From the NCBI GenBank assembly GCA_958510875.1, contig OY294068.1, positions 200,681,997-200,745,996 on the forward strand: 64,000 nucleotides of DNA. The letters are read 5' to 3'. Source of the stretch: Endomychus coccineus (taxonomy: Eukaryota; Arthropoda; Insecta; Coleoptera; Endomychidae). Every line of letters begins with the position of its first letter. The first letter of the stretch is position 1. The position numbers and the translations under genes are program-made. The notes under the pieces were generated by a model, which had not been told where the DNA came from, made no database searches, and saw only the letters and a program-made list of their open reading frames with translations. This document shows, one piece after another, positions 1 through 11,110 of this stretch.

Positions 1-1
1 A

Positions 2-244
2 TGGCCAGGCGGATATAAATTTGGCTCCAACGATGAGGTCATCACAAACGCCTATTTTGAAGGATTGCTGAAATCGTATTATTTGGAAGGGATCGAAAAA
101 TTTGATAAACGTAGGACGGAGTGTCTCGGGCTACAAGGAAATTATGTTGAGAGTTTGCCCCTTGCCCTCGTAATTACTGATATTTGTGACCAGCGTGAGA
201 CTATTTCCATCAAAATCCACGAAGGAAACCAGAGATTCTATTGA
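2..244 (+). pseudogene. mariner-type transposase, C-terminal fragment
   Basis: The frame starting at base 2 is open to TGA at 242-244. It begins GGYKFGSNDEVITNAYF and continues with an EGIEKFDKR..ECLGLQGNYVE-like end. This is the usual C terminus of insect mariner transposases (a ..YFE....YY..GIEKL..R...C....G.YVE pattern), which act as cut-and-paste DNA transposases. The catalytic Asp residues would lie to the left of the window, so only the tail is visible. About 30 codons beyond the normal terminus are read through, which suggests decay. Family assignment is from the tail motif alone. Confidence 0.7.
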
Positions 245-537
245 CTTTATTTGAACATTTAGATGAAAGCATCCAAAGGAAAGCTATCGTTAAATGTGAA
301 CTGAGCAGTAGAGAATAACTCTTCTATAGTGATGTCTGAAAATACTGCTAGTTCAGGAAAAACTACTCTCTCCTTCTAGATTTATCGTTGCGCTTTTTTT
401 ATTTGGCATGCATAAAAAAATAAAGTAATACCGGAATAACAAGAAAAAAGTTCTAAGTGGTTAATTAATAACAAATTAACTCTTTCAAAAATTCAATGGT
501 TGGAAGTCATTACTTTGTGATAATTTATCATATTGAC
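245..537. other. AT-rich spacer, no gene seen
   Basis: AT-rich sequence with short homopolymer runs. No frame is convincing on either strand. Confidence 0.5.
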
Positions 538-721
538 ATAATAAAGTAAAACACTTTCACTTTGTTTTTTATCACATATATTATAAAAACAAATCGTGAC
601 TATAGTTTCGACACTAGTGTGGCATCTTCAAACATTACTATCGTTGGAAGATGACACACCAGTGTCGGAACTATAGACACGATTTGTTTCTTTAATATAT
701 GTGTGTTTTATTTTATTATAT
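538..721. repeat. inverted repeat, possible PLE terminal remnant
   Basis: Arms near 560-635 and 644-715 are imperfect reverse complements. Both carry an ACTATAG, a short CAC..GTG hairpin and a GAAGATG. Similar CGAAACTATAG motifs occur near 9726 and 13950. The arrangement resembles the terminal hairpins of Penelope-like elements elsewhere in this window, but the catalytic hammerhead core (CTGATGA/GAAA) is absent. Assignment to a PLE is inference. Confidence 0.45.
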
Positions 722-977
722 CAATTAACTCTTTAATGATGTAACAATGTACACGAATATATCACTACGGTTATTGATATCATGACTAACTGAAACATGA
801 TGTAAGGCGGTGAGAACAAATTAGTATGTGGTCTTGATGGATAAAAAATGGAAGTGGTCGAATATTTCTTGATGGAATACGATGTCAACTTGTACCAACA
901 ATTCCGGACATTCAACAACGTTGTGTATTGATTTGAAAAACAAAACAATAAGAAAGTATTGTCTGCGAGTCATTAGG

Positions 978-1460
978 TCATTGCGAATATCTAGACGAAA
1001 ACCTATAATGTCTTAAAAACATCGCCTGAAGTTTGGAGGTTATAGGCAGTAGGTAAAGAGTACCACAACTTCGCCGTTCGCTAGAAGAATAATCCTGGTA
1101 AGTTCGGCAGGTCTGGACCTTGACAGTAAAGAGGTGACTAACTTGAGCTCGTCTAGTCCCCCTATCTGGAATCTCTAGTGGTGGAATAACAGACGAGATT
1201 TCTGAAGAACACCGACCACGAAAATAACTATAGAAAAGGGAGAGATCGCTCACATTTCTACGATGTTCTAGATAGTTCAATGGGTTTGTAAGTATGACAT
1301 CATCAATTAGACGAATAGATCTCTTCTGTATAAAATCCAAAAGCTTCAGCGTATTTTTGCTAGCCGAACTTCAAACGTATGAACTGTACTCCAGGATGGG
1401 TTGAATCTGTGATTTGTAGATTATGTGGGGATGTAAAGTAGCTTTTGGCTCAGAATAGAA
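978..1460 (-). pseudogene. LINE-A reverse-transcriptase C-terminal fragment
   Basis: The minus frame reads DFIQKRSIRLIDDVILTNPL, then LEHRRNVSDLSLFYSYF, then a CSSEISSVIPP motif. These are the conserved C-terminal segments of a jockey/CR1-type non-LTR retrotransposon that recurs many times here (called LINE-A). The 1341-1460 part reads on into the upstream segment but is broken by indels. The 5' part of the polymerase, including the YADD box, is missing, as expected for a 5'-truncated LINE copy. Similar copies lie at 10.8, 12.8, 21.3, 47.3 and 48.9 kb. Confidence 0.75.
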
Positions 1461-1989
1461 AACCAAGTATTTGTAATGTCAGAAACATGAGAAAATATGG
1501 AACAAGAACTAATACCAGTTGCCCATTCTCTAAGTAAGATGTTCATCGTTATTTTGGAGTGCCTCTAACTCGGTATTGCTCAATTATTTATAGAAACATC
1601 GAGAGACTAATGCTATCGAAAGCTTTTGATGCTTCTAAAGAGACAAAAAAAGGTATATATTCAGTTTTATGGTTGATTTGTGCTTCCTAAGCCCACTCTG
1701 CGTATAGTTAGAGATTTTAATGTTAAATCCATGGAACGATACAACCCACAAAATTCTAATGAACCTACCCCTGATGATAAGAAATAGGGAAGAAACGCTG
1801 TGACTATAAATCGTTTGTTGTCAATAACTTAATCGATGTCATTCATACCAGATCGTAAGCATGTTTAATCTTGAACTCGTAAAAAAACAACTAAGAAGAT
1901 TGAAACGATGAAAATATTTCATGTTGGAATCAATTGAGATGGAAACGAGTTGTACTTACCAGCCTCCCATGGTGTTCGAGCTTTTCGAC
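1461..1989. other. no gene recognised
   Basis: AT-rich sequence. A plus-strand open stretch of 60 codons at 1921-2103 overlaps minus-strand frames and has no recognisable motif. Confidence 0.4.
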
Positions 1990-2169
1990 TTAATGGCGTC
2001 CAAAGCCCCAAAAGTTGGCATTTTGATCAGACGCCACTACAACACTAGTCACTCGGTAAACCGGCAGCCAATTGGCAAGCCATCTGCAAAAACGAAAACA
2101 TAATTTACAACACAATTTCACATCACACTCAACGTCTTCACGCACAAAATATCTTGTGAGCGTACTCAC

Positions 2170-2440
2170 CATCAGATGAATCGGCGGGCAAGCACGATCG
2201 CTTTCGAGATCCTTGTGGTCCCGGAGCGCTCCGGGATAGACTCCAGGGCGCCGTCTCTGCCGCGTTCCTGCCATTGGAGCCCTGCCACAGTAGCGGCTCT
2301 GACGCTACTGTATGTGGGTGTAAACGCCGCCAACCAGGCGTTGGGGGCAGGACTTGATGCGAGATTACACATTGTTTTGGTCTTTCCAAAAAATATACCG
2401 CTTTCGGAATATCGTCGGCCATTTTGGAAATCGTGGGCAA
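2170..2440 (-). CDS. possible first coding exon of a minus-strand host gene
   Basis: The segment 2170-2526 is clearly more GC-rich than its surroundings, which suggests protein-coding or conserved DNA. On the minus strand a frame starts at ATG 2438-2440 (MPTISKMADD..), with a better-context ATG at 2420-2422. It runs to CTGATG|GTGAGT, a good donor site with GT at 2168-2169, ending in phase 1. The frame includes a basic GSRKRS stretch. Two other minus frames are also open here, so the frame choice is uncertain. No partner exon was found in the window, and I do not recognise the protein. Confidence 0.3.
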
Positions 2441-2526
2441 TTGTTTTCAAGATCTTATTAACTGATTTTGCTGACTGCATGTCTACGCCTTTCCTGGCCA
2501 TTCTGCGAGCCAGAACTTGCAACTAA

Positions 2527-3780
2527 TTTGTATGACTTATTGGTAATTTTACGTAATAAATTCATGTTGATGAAACTTTTTAATTACGTTTTTGTGTCGT
2601 ACGATCGACCGGTTAAATTGATACAGGTGCTTCGTTGTTAATCCCCCTTGAGCTTCCGAAGATTTACCGGAAATTTATTGAAAATGTCATAGAAACCAAC
2701 GTTTTATACGCTGTTCGCGTTAACAAATAAATGACGTCATATTAATTTAGTGCAACGAAGTCATTTGAAATATTTCATTCTAACAGTTGGTAAGTAACAC
2801 TTCCCACATCTTCTTAAAACTGTAATTTTCTAGAACATGTATAAGCCTACTACTACATTTAGTGTTCAACAAATCCACAATAATAAATTACTTTGAAGAG
2901 GACGCTAAAAATGGAGGGCATATTTTCACTTTCGTTAGAGACAGAGCTGCTGCAGCTTTACAACTGAGTGTCTCCTAATCGCAGGGCAACGAAACAGGAA
3001 TGGAGCAGTTGCAGTGCTGAAAAAACGGCAATGGGCTAAATAGGTTGTAAGTGTAGATGGTATGGGACAGATTCGAATTTGGAATATCATGTACATAGAT
3101 AATTCAATTCTGAGGTACAATTTCAGCTAAAAGAGGAAAGAATGACTGGTATGCGGTCGTTGTAATTTTTTTCCTAGGAATATAACCATATTGTTTTCCA
3201 GCTGCGTAACATTTATCGTCAAAATTTTCTCTATACGTTTTTTCTCCAATGTTACAGGACTACAAAGTCAAAAAACTCATTAGAACCAAAATTAAAAGTG
3301 GAATGTAGATGTACTTAACACATTTAATTAAAAAATGTTAATATAAAAAACAAAAATGTAGAATCGACATTATTTTGTTAAATACATAACACTTCCTATA
3401 AAAGATTTTCGATATTACCTTCTTCAACTTCCATACATTTTGATAATATTGTCCTAACCTTCTGCATTGTTGCTTCTTCCAGTATCGGTCTACAGGCTGC
3501 TCATTTTTTTTTCCATTAGGTGATCTCTACTTTCGAGGCACAAGTACGAATCTAAGGATTTATGGACTGGAGACTTGGATGGCTATTGTATAATAATAAC
3601 AATAATGTTCATTTGCCCAAAATAAGAGGAAAAAAATGGTGGACACCTATATATGTGGAGAGATCTTCTAGGAAAACAAATGATACGATTGTTTGAACAA
3701 AAATAGTTAAGCAAATTAATAAATTAATGGTACAAAAATAGGATAATCCCTATTGAGTTGAAAAATAAATGAATGTGACA
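2527..3780. other. no gene recognised
   Basis: Low-GC intergenic DNA. No frame above about 60 codons carries a recognisable motif, and no clear repeat was seen. Confidence 0.4.
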
Positions 3781-3793
3781 TAATGGGCAAGCA

Positions 3794-3889
3794 CCTTATA
3801 TCTATAGACTTCCGAAACTGCATAAAACTGATATGCCTTTAAGACCCATCGTAAGTAATATTGAAGCGCCTACCTACAATGAAAAATGA
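3794..3889 (+). pseudogene. Penelope-like element (PLE-1), 5' piece of reverse transcriptase
   Basis: The frame reads [20 protein letters not shown] followed by SNIEAPTYN and a stop. This is the hallmark N-terminal PLE reverse-transcriptase block (P..YGLPKxHK...PLRPIVS). Thirty codons remain before the tandem array begins at 3886, so the array sits inside the element at this point rather than beside it. Confidence 0.8.
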
Positions 3890-6800
3890 ATTTTATGTAA
3901 CAGGCTCATGGTATTTTGATGAGCTTAGGAAAAATAATAGTTTATTTACAAATATACTAGTCGTATTGGCATTGAGTAGTTTTGTTTGGGATGCCTTATT
4001 TTCAATACGGTGAACAATATTTTGGATAAATATTCGGCTCAGCAATGGGGTCTTCTATTTCAGCTACTATTGCTAATTTAGTTATTGAATGTCTAAAAGA
4101 ATGTGCAATGAATTCACTAGATTTAAAACACGTATTCTTCAAATGGCTTGTAGATGATTGCCTTATGTGTGTTCTTAAGGATAACATTCAATATCAATAT
4201 GTAATTAATAAATTTAAGAATTTATGAATTTTATGTAACAGGCTCATGGTATTTTGATGAGCTTAGAAAAAATAATAGTTTATTTACAAATATACTAGTC
4301 GTATTGGCATTGAGTAGTTTTGTTTGCGATGCCTTATTTTCAATATGGTGAACAATATTTTGGATAAATATCCGGCTCAGCAATGGGGTCTTCTATTTCA
4401 GCTACTATTGCTAATTTAGTTATTGAATGTCTAAAAGAATCTGCAATGAATTCACTAGATTTAAAAAACGTATTCTTCAAATGGCTTGTGGATGATTGCC
4501 TTATGGGTGTTCTTAAGGATAACATTCAATATCAATATGTAATTAATAAATTTATGAATTTATGAATTTTATGTAACAGGCTCATGGTATTTTGATGAGC
4601 TTAGAAAAAATAATAGTTTACTCAAAAATATACTAGTCGTATTGGCATTGAGTAGTTTTGTTTGGGATGCCTTATTTTCAATACGGTGAACAATATTTTG
4701 GATAAATATTCAGCTCAGCAATGGGGTCTTCTATTTCAGCTACTATTGCTAATTTAGTTATAGAATGTCTAAAAGAATCTGCAATGAATTCACTAGATTT
4801 AAAACCCGTTTCTTCAAATGGCTTGTAGATGATTGCCTTATGTGTGTTCTTAAGGATAACATTCAATATCAATATGTAATTAATAAATTTATGAATTTAT
4901 AAATTTTATGTAACAGCCTCTAGGTATTTTGATGAGCTTAGAAAAAATAATAGTTTATTTACAAATATACTAGTCGTATTGACATTGAGTAGTTTTGTTT
5001 GGGATGCCTTATTTTCAATATGGTGAACAATATTTTGGATAAATATCCGGCTCAGCAATGGGGTCTTCTATTTCAGCTACTATTGCTAATTTAGTTATTG
5101 AATGTCTAAAAGAATCTGCAATGAATTCACTAGATTTAAAACACGTATTCTTCAAATGGCTTGTGGATGATTGCCTTATGTGTGTTCTTAAGGATAACAT
5201 TCAATATCAATATGTAATTAATAAATTTATGAATTTATGAATTTTATGTAACAGGCTCATGGTATTTTGATGAGCTTAGAAAAAATAATAGTTTATTCAA
5301 AAATATACTAGTCGTATTGGCATTGAGTAGTTTTGTTTGGGATGCCTTATTTTCAATACGGTGAACAATATTTTGGATAAATATTCAGCTCAGCAATGGG
5401 GTCTTCTATTTCAGCTACTATTGCTAATTTAGTTATAGAATGTCTAAAAGAATCTGCAATGAATTCACTAGATTTAAAACCCGTATTCTTCAAATGGCTT
5501 GTAGATGATTGCCTTATGTGTGTTCTTAAGGATAACATTCAATATCAATATGTAATTAATAAATTTATGAATTTATAAATTTTATGTAACAGCCTCATGG
5601 TATTTTGATGAGCTTAGAAAAAATAATAGTTTATTTACAAATATACTAGTCGTATTGGCATTGACTAGTTTTGTTTGGGATGCCTTATTTTCAATACGGT
5701 GAACAATATTTTGGATAAATATTCGGCTCAGAAATGGGATCTTCTATTTCAGCTACTATTGCTAATTTAGTTATAGAATGTCTAAAAGAATCTGCAATGA
5801 ATTCACCAGATTTAAAACCCGTATTCTTCAAATGGCTTGTAGATGATTGCCTTATGTGTGTTCTTAAGGATAACATTCAATATCAATATGTAATTAATAA
5901 ATTTATGAATTTATGAATTTTATGTAACAGGCTCATGGTATTTTGATGAGCTTAGAAAAAATAATAGTTTATTTACAAATATACTAGTCGTATTGGCATT
6001 GAGTAGTTTTGTTTGGGATGCCTTATTTTCAATACGGTGAACAATATTTTGGATAAATATTCGGCTCAGAAATGGGGTCTTCTATTTCAGCTACTATTGC
6101 TAATTTAGTTATAGAATGTCTAAAAGAATCTGCAATGAATTCACTAGATTTAAAACCCGTATTCTTCAAATGGCTTGTAGATGGTTGCCTTATGTGTGTT
6201 CTTCAGGATAACATTCAATATCAATATGTAATTAATAAATTTATGAATTTATGAATTTTATGTAACAGGCTCATGGTATTTTGATGAGCTTAGAAAAAAT
6301 AATAGTTTATTTACAAATATACTAATCGTATTGGCATTGAGTAGTTTTGTTTGGGATGCCTTATTTTCAATACGGTGAACAATATTTTGGATAAATATTC
6401 GGCTCAGCAATGGTGTCTTCTATTTCAGCTACTATTGCTAATTTAGTTATAGAATGTCTAAAAGAATCTGCAATGAATTCACTAGATTTAAAACCCGTAT
6501 TCTTCAAATGGCTTGTAGATGATTGCCTTATGTGTATTCTTAAGGATAACATTCAATATCAATACGTAATTAATAAATTTATGAATTTATGAATTTTATG
6601 TAACAGGCTCATGGTATTTTGATGAGCTTAGAAAAAATAATAGTTTATTTACAAATATACTAGTCGTATTGGCATTGAGTAGTTTTGTTTGGGATGCCTT
6701 ATTTTCAATACGGTGAACAATATTTTGGATAAATATTCGGCTCAGCAATGGTGTCTTCTATTTCAGCTACTATTGCTAATTTAGTTATAGAATGTCTAAA

Positions 6801-7591
6801 AGAATCTGCAATGAATTCACTAGATTTAAAACCCGTTTCTTCAAATGGCTTGTAGATGATTGCCTTATGTGTGTTCTTAAGGATAACATTCAATATCAAT
6901 ACGTAATTAATAAATTTATGAATTTATGAATTTTATGTAACAGGCTCATGGTATTTTGATGAGCTTAGAAAAAATAATAGTTTATTTACAAATATACTAG
7001 TCGTATTGGCATTGAGTAGTTTTGTTTGGGATGCCTTATTTTCAATACGGTGAACAATATTTTGGATAAATATCCGGCTCAGCAAGGGGGCTTCTATTTC
7101 AGCTACTATTGCTAATTTAGTTATAGAATGTCTAAAAGAAACTGCAATGGATTCACTAGATTTAAAACACGTATTCTTCAAATGGCTTGTAGATGATTGC
7201 CTTATGTGTGTTCTTAAGGATAACATTCAATATCAATACGTAATTAATAAATTTATGAATTTATGAATTCTATGTAAAGGCTCATGGTTATTTGATGAGC
7301 TTAGAAAAAATAATAGTTCATTTACAAATATACTAGTCGTATTGGCATTGAGTAGTTTTGTTTGGGATGCCTTATTTTCAATACGGTGAACAATATTTTG
7401 GATAAATATCCGGCTCAGCAATGGGGTCTTCTATTTCAGCTACTATTGCTAATTTAGTTATAGAATGTCTAAAAGAAACTGCAATGGATTCACTAGATTT
7501 AAAACACGTATTCTTCAAATGGCTTGTAGATGATTGCCTTATGTGTGTTCTTAAGGATAACATTCAATATCAATATGTAATTAATAAATTT
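3886..7591 (+). repeat. tandem array, about 11 units of 338 bp, derived from PLE-1 reverse transcriptase
   Basis: The marker ATGGGGTCTTCT recurs at 4045, 4383, 4721, 5058, 5396, 5734, 6072, 6410 (variant), 6748 (variant), 7085 (start lost) and 7421. Spacings are 338, 338, 337, 338, 338, 338, 338, 338, 337 and 336. Each unit spans NSLFTN (a relic of RT motif A), SISATIANLVIECLKE, and FFKWLVDDCLM (the VDD catalytic box). It ends with a stop after about 60 codons. The matching single-copy protein at 52.3-53.1 kb shows that the unit is an internal segment of a PLE. The last unit runs without a break into the rest of the element. Units are near-identical, so the amplification is young or homogenised. 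Confidence 0.93.
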
Positions 7592-7750
7592 AACAATTTC
7601 CACTGTAAACTTCAATTTACTTGTGAAATAGAAGTTAACAAAAACATGTATTTCCTAGATATGAACATTAGGCATGATGCAGATGAAAAAATAAAAACTT
7701 CGTGGTTTACTAAAGTAGTTTGGTCTCAACGTTATCTTCACTCTAATTGA
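7421..7750 (+). pseudogene. PLE-1 reverse transcriptase, palm and thumb part joined to the last array unit
   Basis: The 109-codon frame starts with the array sequence MGSSISATIANL and continues past the array. It runs into NFHCKLQFTCEIEVNKN, FLDMNIRHDADEKIKTSWF and WSQRYLHSN, then a stop. The same order is seen at 52.3-53.1 kb (minus strand), so this is genuine PLE reverse transcriptase. The YVDD box is changed to LVDD. No start is needed for a retroelement polyprotein fragment; the ATG is internal. It is degenerate and probably inactive. Confidence 0.85.
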
Positions 7751-8435
7751 ATTACACGAACAAGTTATAAAAAAGTCTTATAAACAGCTTTACAGATGGT
7801 ACTGTAAGATTGTCACACCGTCTCAAAAGTTTGAAAATAGTTCGTAATACGCTGGAAATGAATGGCTACCCAAAAACATTTTTCAGCCCCATCGTTAAAG
7901 AGAAAATAAACAAAATCTATAATTCAGATAAAATTAAGATAAGAAATGTTCAAACAAATGTGCTACAAATGTTGCGCATAAGCCTACTAATTGTGATGAT
8001 AACTATTTTTGAAATCTAGAATATTCAGTACCTAAAGATTAATAAACCCACACAGTATTTAAATTGAATTTTTTAGATTGGGGTAGGACTTATACAGGAA
8101 TCTCTAAGCAATATTTACGAAAAATATATATATGGTCATAAGTATAGTTCAAGAAACAAAAACTTGGGCAATTCCACTGCCCTTGTTAATTATTGTTTTG
8201 ATTTTAATCATCAATTCGATTACAAAAATGCTAATATTTGAACTAAAGAAGACAGTTATTATAAAGGATCTATCCTGGAGATCATTCACATGAAACATGA
8301 CTCCAAGTCTGTAAGCCATAGAACACATATTCAGTCATTAAGTCAGATTTACATCAATTTAATGAATTAAAGCCCCTGCAAATTCCTACATACATCTTTA
8401 TAATGTTAAAAGTATATTTCAGGTAGAATGCTCAA
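7751..8435 (+). pseudogene. PLE-1 3' half with GIY-YIG endonuclease remnant
   Basis: A frame at 7810-8019 contains LEMNGYPKTFFSPIVKEKIN, matching the linker of the 52 kb copy. After frameshifts, 8040-8260 encodes a GISKQYL-type block and a FDFNHQFDYKNAN block. These correspond to the GIY-YIG endonuclease domain carried by PLEs, which nicks target DNA for priming. Several stops and indels make it non-functional. The 3' untranslated part up to about 8435 aligns with 52010-52100 of the minus-strand copy. Confidence 0.75.
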
Positions 8436-8599
8436 GTAACAATATTTAAGGTCTGAAAACCTTTTTCTATTACCTCATAAATCTTCAACATCTGGTTCGA
8501 AAGTATATAGTGGAGCGATACATTTTTGGTTCACTCCTTCAGTCGTATTATAAACTGTGCTTTGATATGACTTCTAAGTTTATACGAAAATTGCTAAGC

Positions 8600-8845
8600 A
8601 GCGGATTCTAGATTCATATGTTCAAACATTAATGTGTTATAATTTCAATTTCTCGTGTTTCTGTTCGTTTCAGCAACGTGGGCATTTTTAGTTGAAATCA
8701 GTGCGATAAGGGCGCCTTGTGATGATACAATTAGTTTTAAGAAATCAGGTTTTCTTTATTGATACGTCTTCTGATGATGATCGTGAGACCGAAACGTACG
8801 TAAAGACGAAAATAATAACCACATAAATCGGTCAAGAATCGTTAT
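8600..8845 (+). repeat. PLE terminal repeat (pLTR-like)
   Basis: About 245 bp containing TTCTGTTCGTTTC, a GCGATAAGG segment and the hammerhead-like core. Related copies lie at 12340-12590, 51598-52010 (minus), 53105-53525 and 57125-57345. It directly follows the 3' end of the PLE-1 copy, as expected for a Penelope terminal repeat from a neighbouring copy. Confidence 0.7.
8766..8807 (+). ncRNA. hammerhead-ribozyme-like motif, class 1
   Basis: The order is GTCTT, CTGATGA, a stem with GTGA loop (4 nt arms, one A-C mismatch), GAAA, CGTACG, TA and AAGAC. GTCTT pairs with AAGAC, and flanking C and G extend this to 6 bp. This matches helix I, core box 1, helix II, core box 2, a minimal helix III and the UH cleavage dinucleotide. 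One U sits between CTGATGA and helix II, which is not standard. PLEs are known to carry minimal hammerheads; activity here is untested. Confidence 0.6.
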
Positions 8846-9725
8846 TAATCTTTTTTCTTTAGAAATACTCAGCACCGACTAATCTTAATGCAACGAGCTT
8901 TAAAAATGTCGATCAATTATTTTACAATTCACACTCTTTCGAATTGATATCATCGATGAACAATCGATCTTTTGCTTATAAAAGTTGATAAAATTAGCAT
9001 GCGCTTTGACTGCAATAATGGAATATAGATGGGTGGGTACTTAACGGAGCATTTGCTGTTCTCTGATTTGATGTACCTATATTAAACAATTCCAATAGTC
9101 TGTACAATAGTATTACACACGCTCGACTTGTCACCTTGTATGAAGATTGTAAAACCTTGGCAACAGCGGGTGAAAATAATAAAGACACGTTTCACCTCAC
9201 CTGAGCTCCCAGAATCGTGAAAGCGCGACTGCCTAACAGGAATACAACGTTACCAGTTTTCATTCAAATTATTGCAAATGTAATTCAATGCTAGCTAAAA
9301 TACGTAGGTTTTTACATTTTGGATGGGTTTTGATTCCAGCTCAAATAAATATGTGGAGGAAGTTATTGTTTGCTAAATTTAAATCAAAAGTTCAACGTTT
9401 CTATTGCCTTCTCCGGGTTTAGAAATCAGACACACGAATGAAAAAATAAGTATTCTTATTTAATCATACCTTATTTAACAATAGAATCTGCAACCGACTA
9501 GCCATGGTTATGAAATCCAACTCAATGGTTCACTTGAGGCACATCGAGTATATGCCTCAACCTTGAGCCAGTCACCAATCGTTTTTAAGGATATGTCCAT
9601 ACATCGTTGTTGACATCACGATGAACTGAAAATGATTGGATCACTGTCCACACCATAAGACTGCGTGAGTTGTGAAAGAAAATTAGACTTTTCTATTCAA
9701 TAAAATCAGCCATTACGTGATGCAA
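8846..9725. other. no gene recognised
   Basis: Intergenic. A 64-codon minus frame at 8994-9188 has no motif. Near 9726 there is an ACTATAGTTTCGC motif like that of the 538-721 palindrome, probably another PLE end. Confidence 0.4.
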
Positions 9726-9810
9726 TGTGACTATAGTTTCGCTGACAAAGTAGTTTCTTCAATCAAATATTACAAAGCTTCGCCTTGCCCTATAAAACAT
9801 TTCAGTCTTA

Positions 9811-10545
9811 CTGAACACTGAGGCAACGTTAACTGCTTATCACGCGTTTGTGCAGTCAACATTGAGATATGGGATGATTTTTTGGGGTGATTCTAGTGAT
9901 GTAGAAAGAGTATTCCGCACCCAAAAAAGATTTCTTAGAGGTAAGTTCAACTTGTCTCAAAGAAATACTTACTTTATCAAGTCTATACATTTATGAAGCA
10001 GTTACCTTCATTTCTCAAAACCAGCATCTATTTCAGGAACCGACCAACAATCATGATCATAATGCAAGAACAAAAAATAATTACATCTGCAATAAACTTG
10101 ATTAAACATATCTCCAGGAAAATGTACAATATATCGTAATATAAATTTATAACAAAACCGCCCAATCATTGTAAAAATTACCATCAAATCATCTCAAGAA
10201 CAATTTAAAATCTGTAGTTATAAAACGAGCCTACTACTCACTGAATGAATATTTTACGGATAAAGATATTTGAACTATTCCTATTTCTAAGTATTTTAAA
10301 TCACTTTAGTCATATCTATGTATCGTTTCCATTTTAAGGTACTGGACATAGGTCCAGTGTATAGACACATTTCAATCTGTTCATCCACTGTTATTTCTAT
10401 TTACGATAATAAATGTATTGTAATTCATATTTACATAAAATTTCAACTTGACGTGTTCCATACTTCTCTGAGGTATTCTTCCACATATTTTTTTTTGTAT
10501 TTATATTGTATCGGAGCATGAAAAATAAAGTAAACTAAACTATAG
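9811..10545 (+). pseudogene. LINE-B reverse-transcriptase C-terminal end and 3' UTR
   Basis: The plus frame gives TAYHAFVQSTLRYGMIFWGD followed by SSDVERVFRTQKRFLRG. This is the conserved C-terminal stretch of jockey-type reverse transcriptases (Y..F.S.L.YG..FWG....F..QKR..R). Further decayed blocks follow, including a SIHL..SSYLHFSKP part. The 3' UTR ends near AATAAAGTAAACTAAACT at 10520-10545. The copy lacks the catalytic half. It resembles 61.1-62.6 kb in this order of motifs. Confidence 0.65.
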
Positions 10546-10623
10546 TCCTAACTTACTACAAAAGAGCTAACCTAATATGCATAATGATAATCTTAGGATA
10601 GATGGTTGATGTTGGACCTTTAC

Positions 10624-10830
10624 CTAATACAAATATAACAATATAATACTTTTATTCTGAATTTGTAATATCTTGAAATAATCATTAAGGTTACGGTTTT
10701 CTACAATTAATTGTTCCGCAAAGATTGAATCAGATTTAATATTAATGAAACTACCCCTTGTTCTGTGATTTATTTTCTGAAGGACCTTCCTGTCTGACCT
10801 ATGTATATCATAGGACAAAACTCAAATGTG
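10624..10830 (-). pseudogene. PLE-2 GIY-YIG endonuclease fragment
   Basis: The minus strand encodes CPMIYIGQTGRSFRK and, after a one-base frame change, INHRTRGSFINIKSDS and FAEQLIVENRN. YIGQTGR..., a basic H-R segment and ...AEQL are the core of the GIY-YIG endonuclease of Penelope-like elements. The sequence differs clearly from the PLE-1 copies, so a second PLE family is present. It is joined at about 10831 to LINE-A sequence on the same strand. Confidence 0.7.
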
Positions 10831-11110
10831 AGCCTGTTAATATATGGTGGAATAACAGACGAGATTTCTGATAAACACCGACCATGCAAATATCTATAGA
10901 AACGGGAGAGATCGCCCCCACCATTGTACGATGTTCTAGAGCCCAATGAATTCGTAAGTATGACATCAATAATCAGACCAATAGCTCTCTTCTGGATATA
11001 ATCCAAGAACTTCGGGGGTATGTTTGAGAGCCGAACTCCAAACATGTGATTTGTAGTGTGCTTTGTAGATTATAGAAGCTGCTGGGATGTAAAACAGCTT
11101 TTAGCAGAGC
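10831..11110 (-). pseudogene. LINE-A reverse-transcriptase C-terminal fragment
   Basis: The frame reads LDYIQKRAIGLIIDVILTNS, then DLSRFYRYLHGRCLSEISS. These are the same two blocks as in the 978-1460 copy. It is truncated at both ends and fused to a PLE GIY-YIG fragment, which suggests that one element inserted into the other. Confidence 0.7.

Noticed and set aside
538..721. Hammerhead ribozyme
   Set aside because: Only a palindrome with GAAGATG. Both essential core boxes are missing or changed.
3886..7591. Possible CRISPR array or protein repeat
   Set aside because: Units are 338 bp with no short repeat/spacer pattern and match PLE reverse transcriptase. Each unit has its own stop, so it is not one protein.
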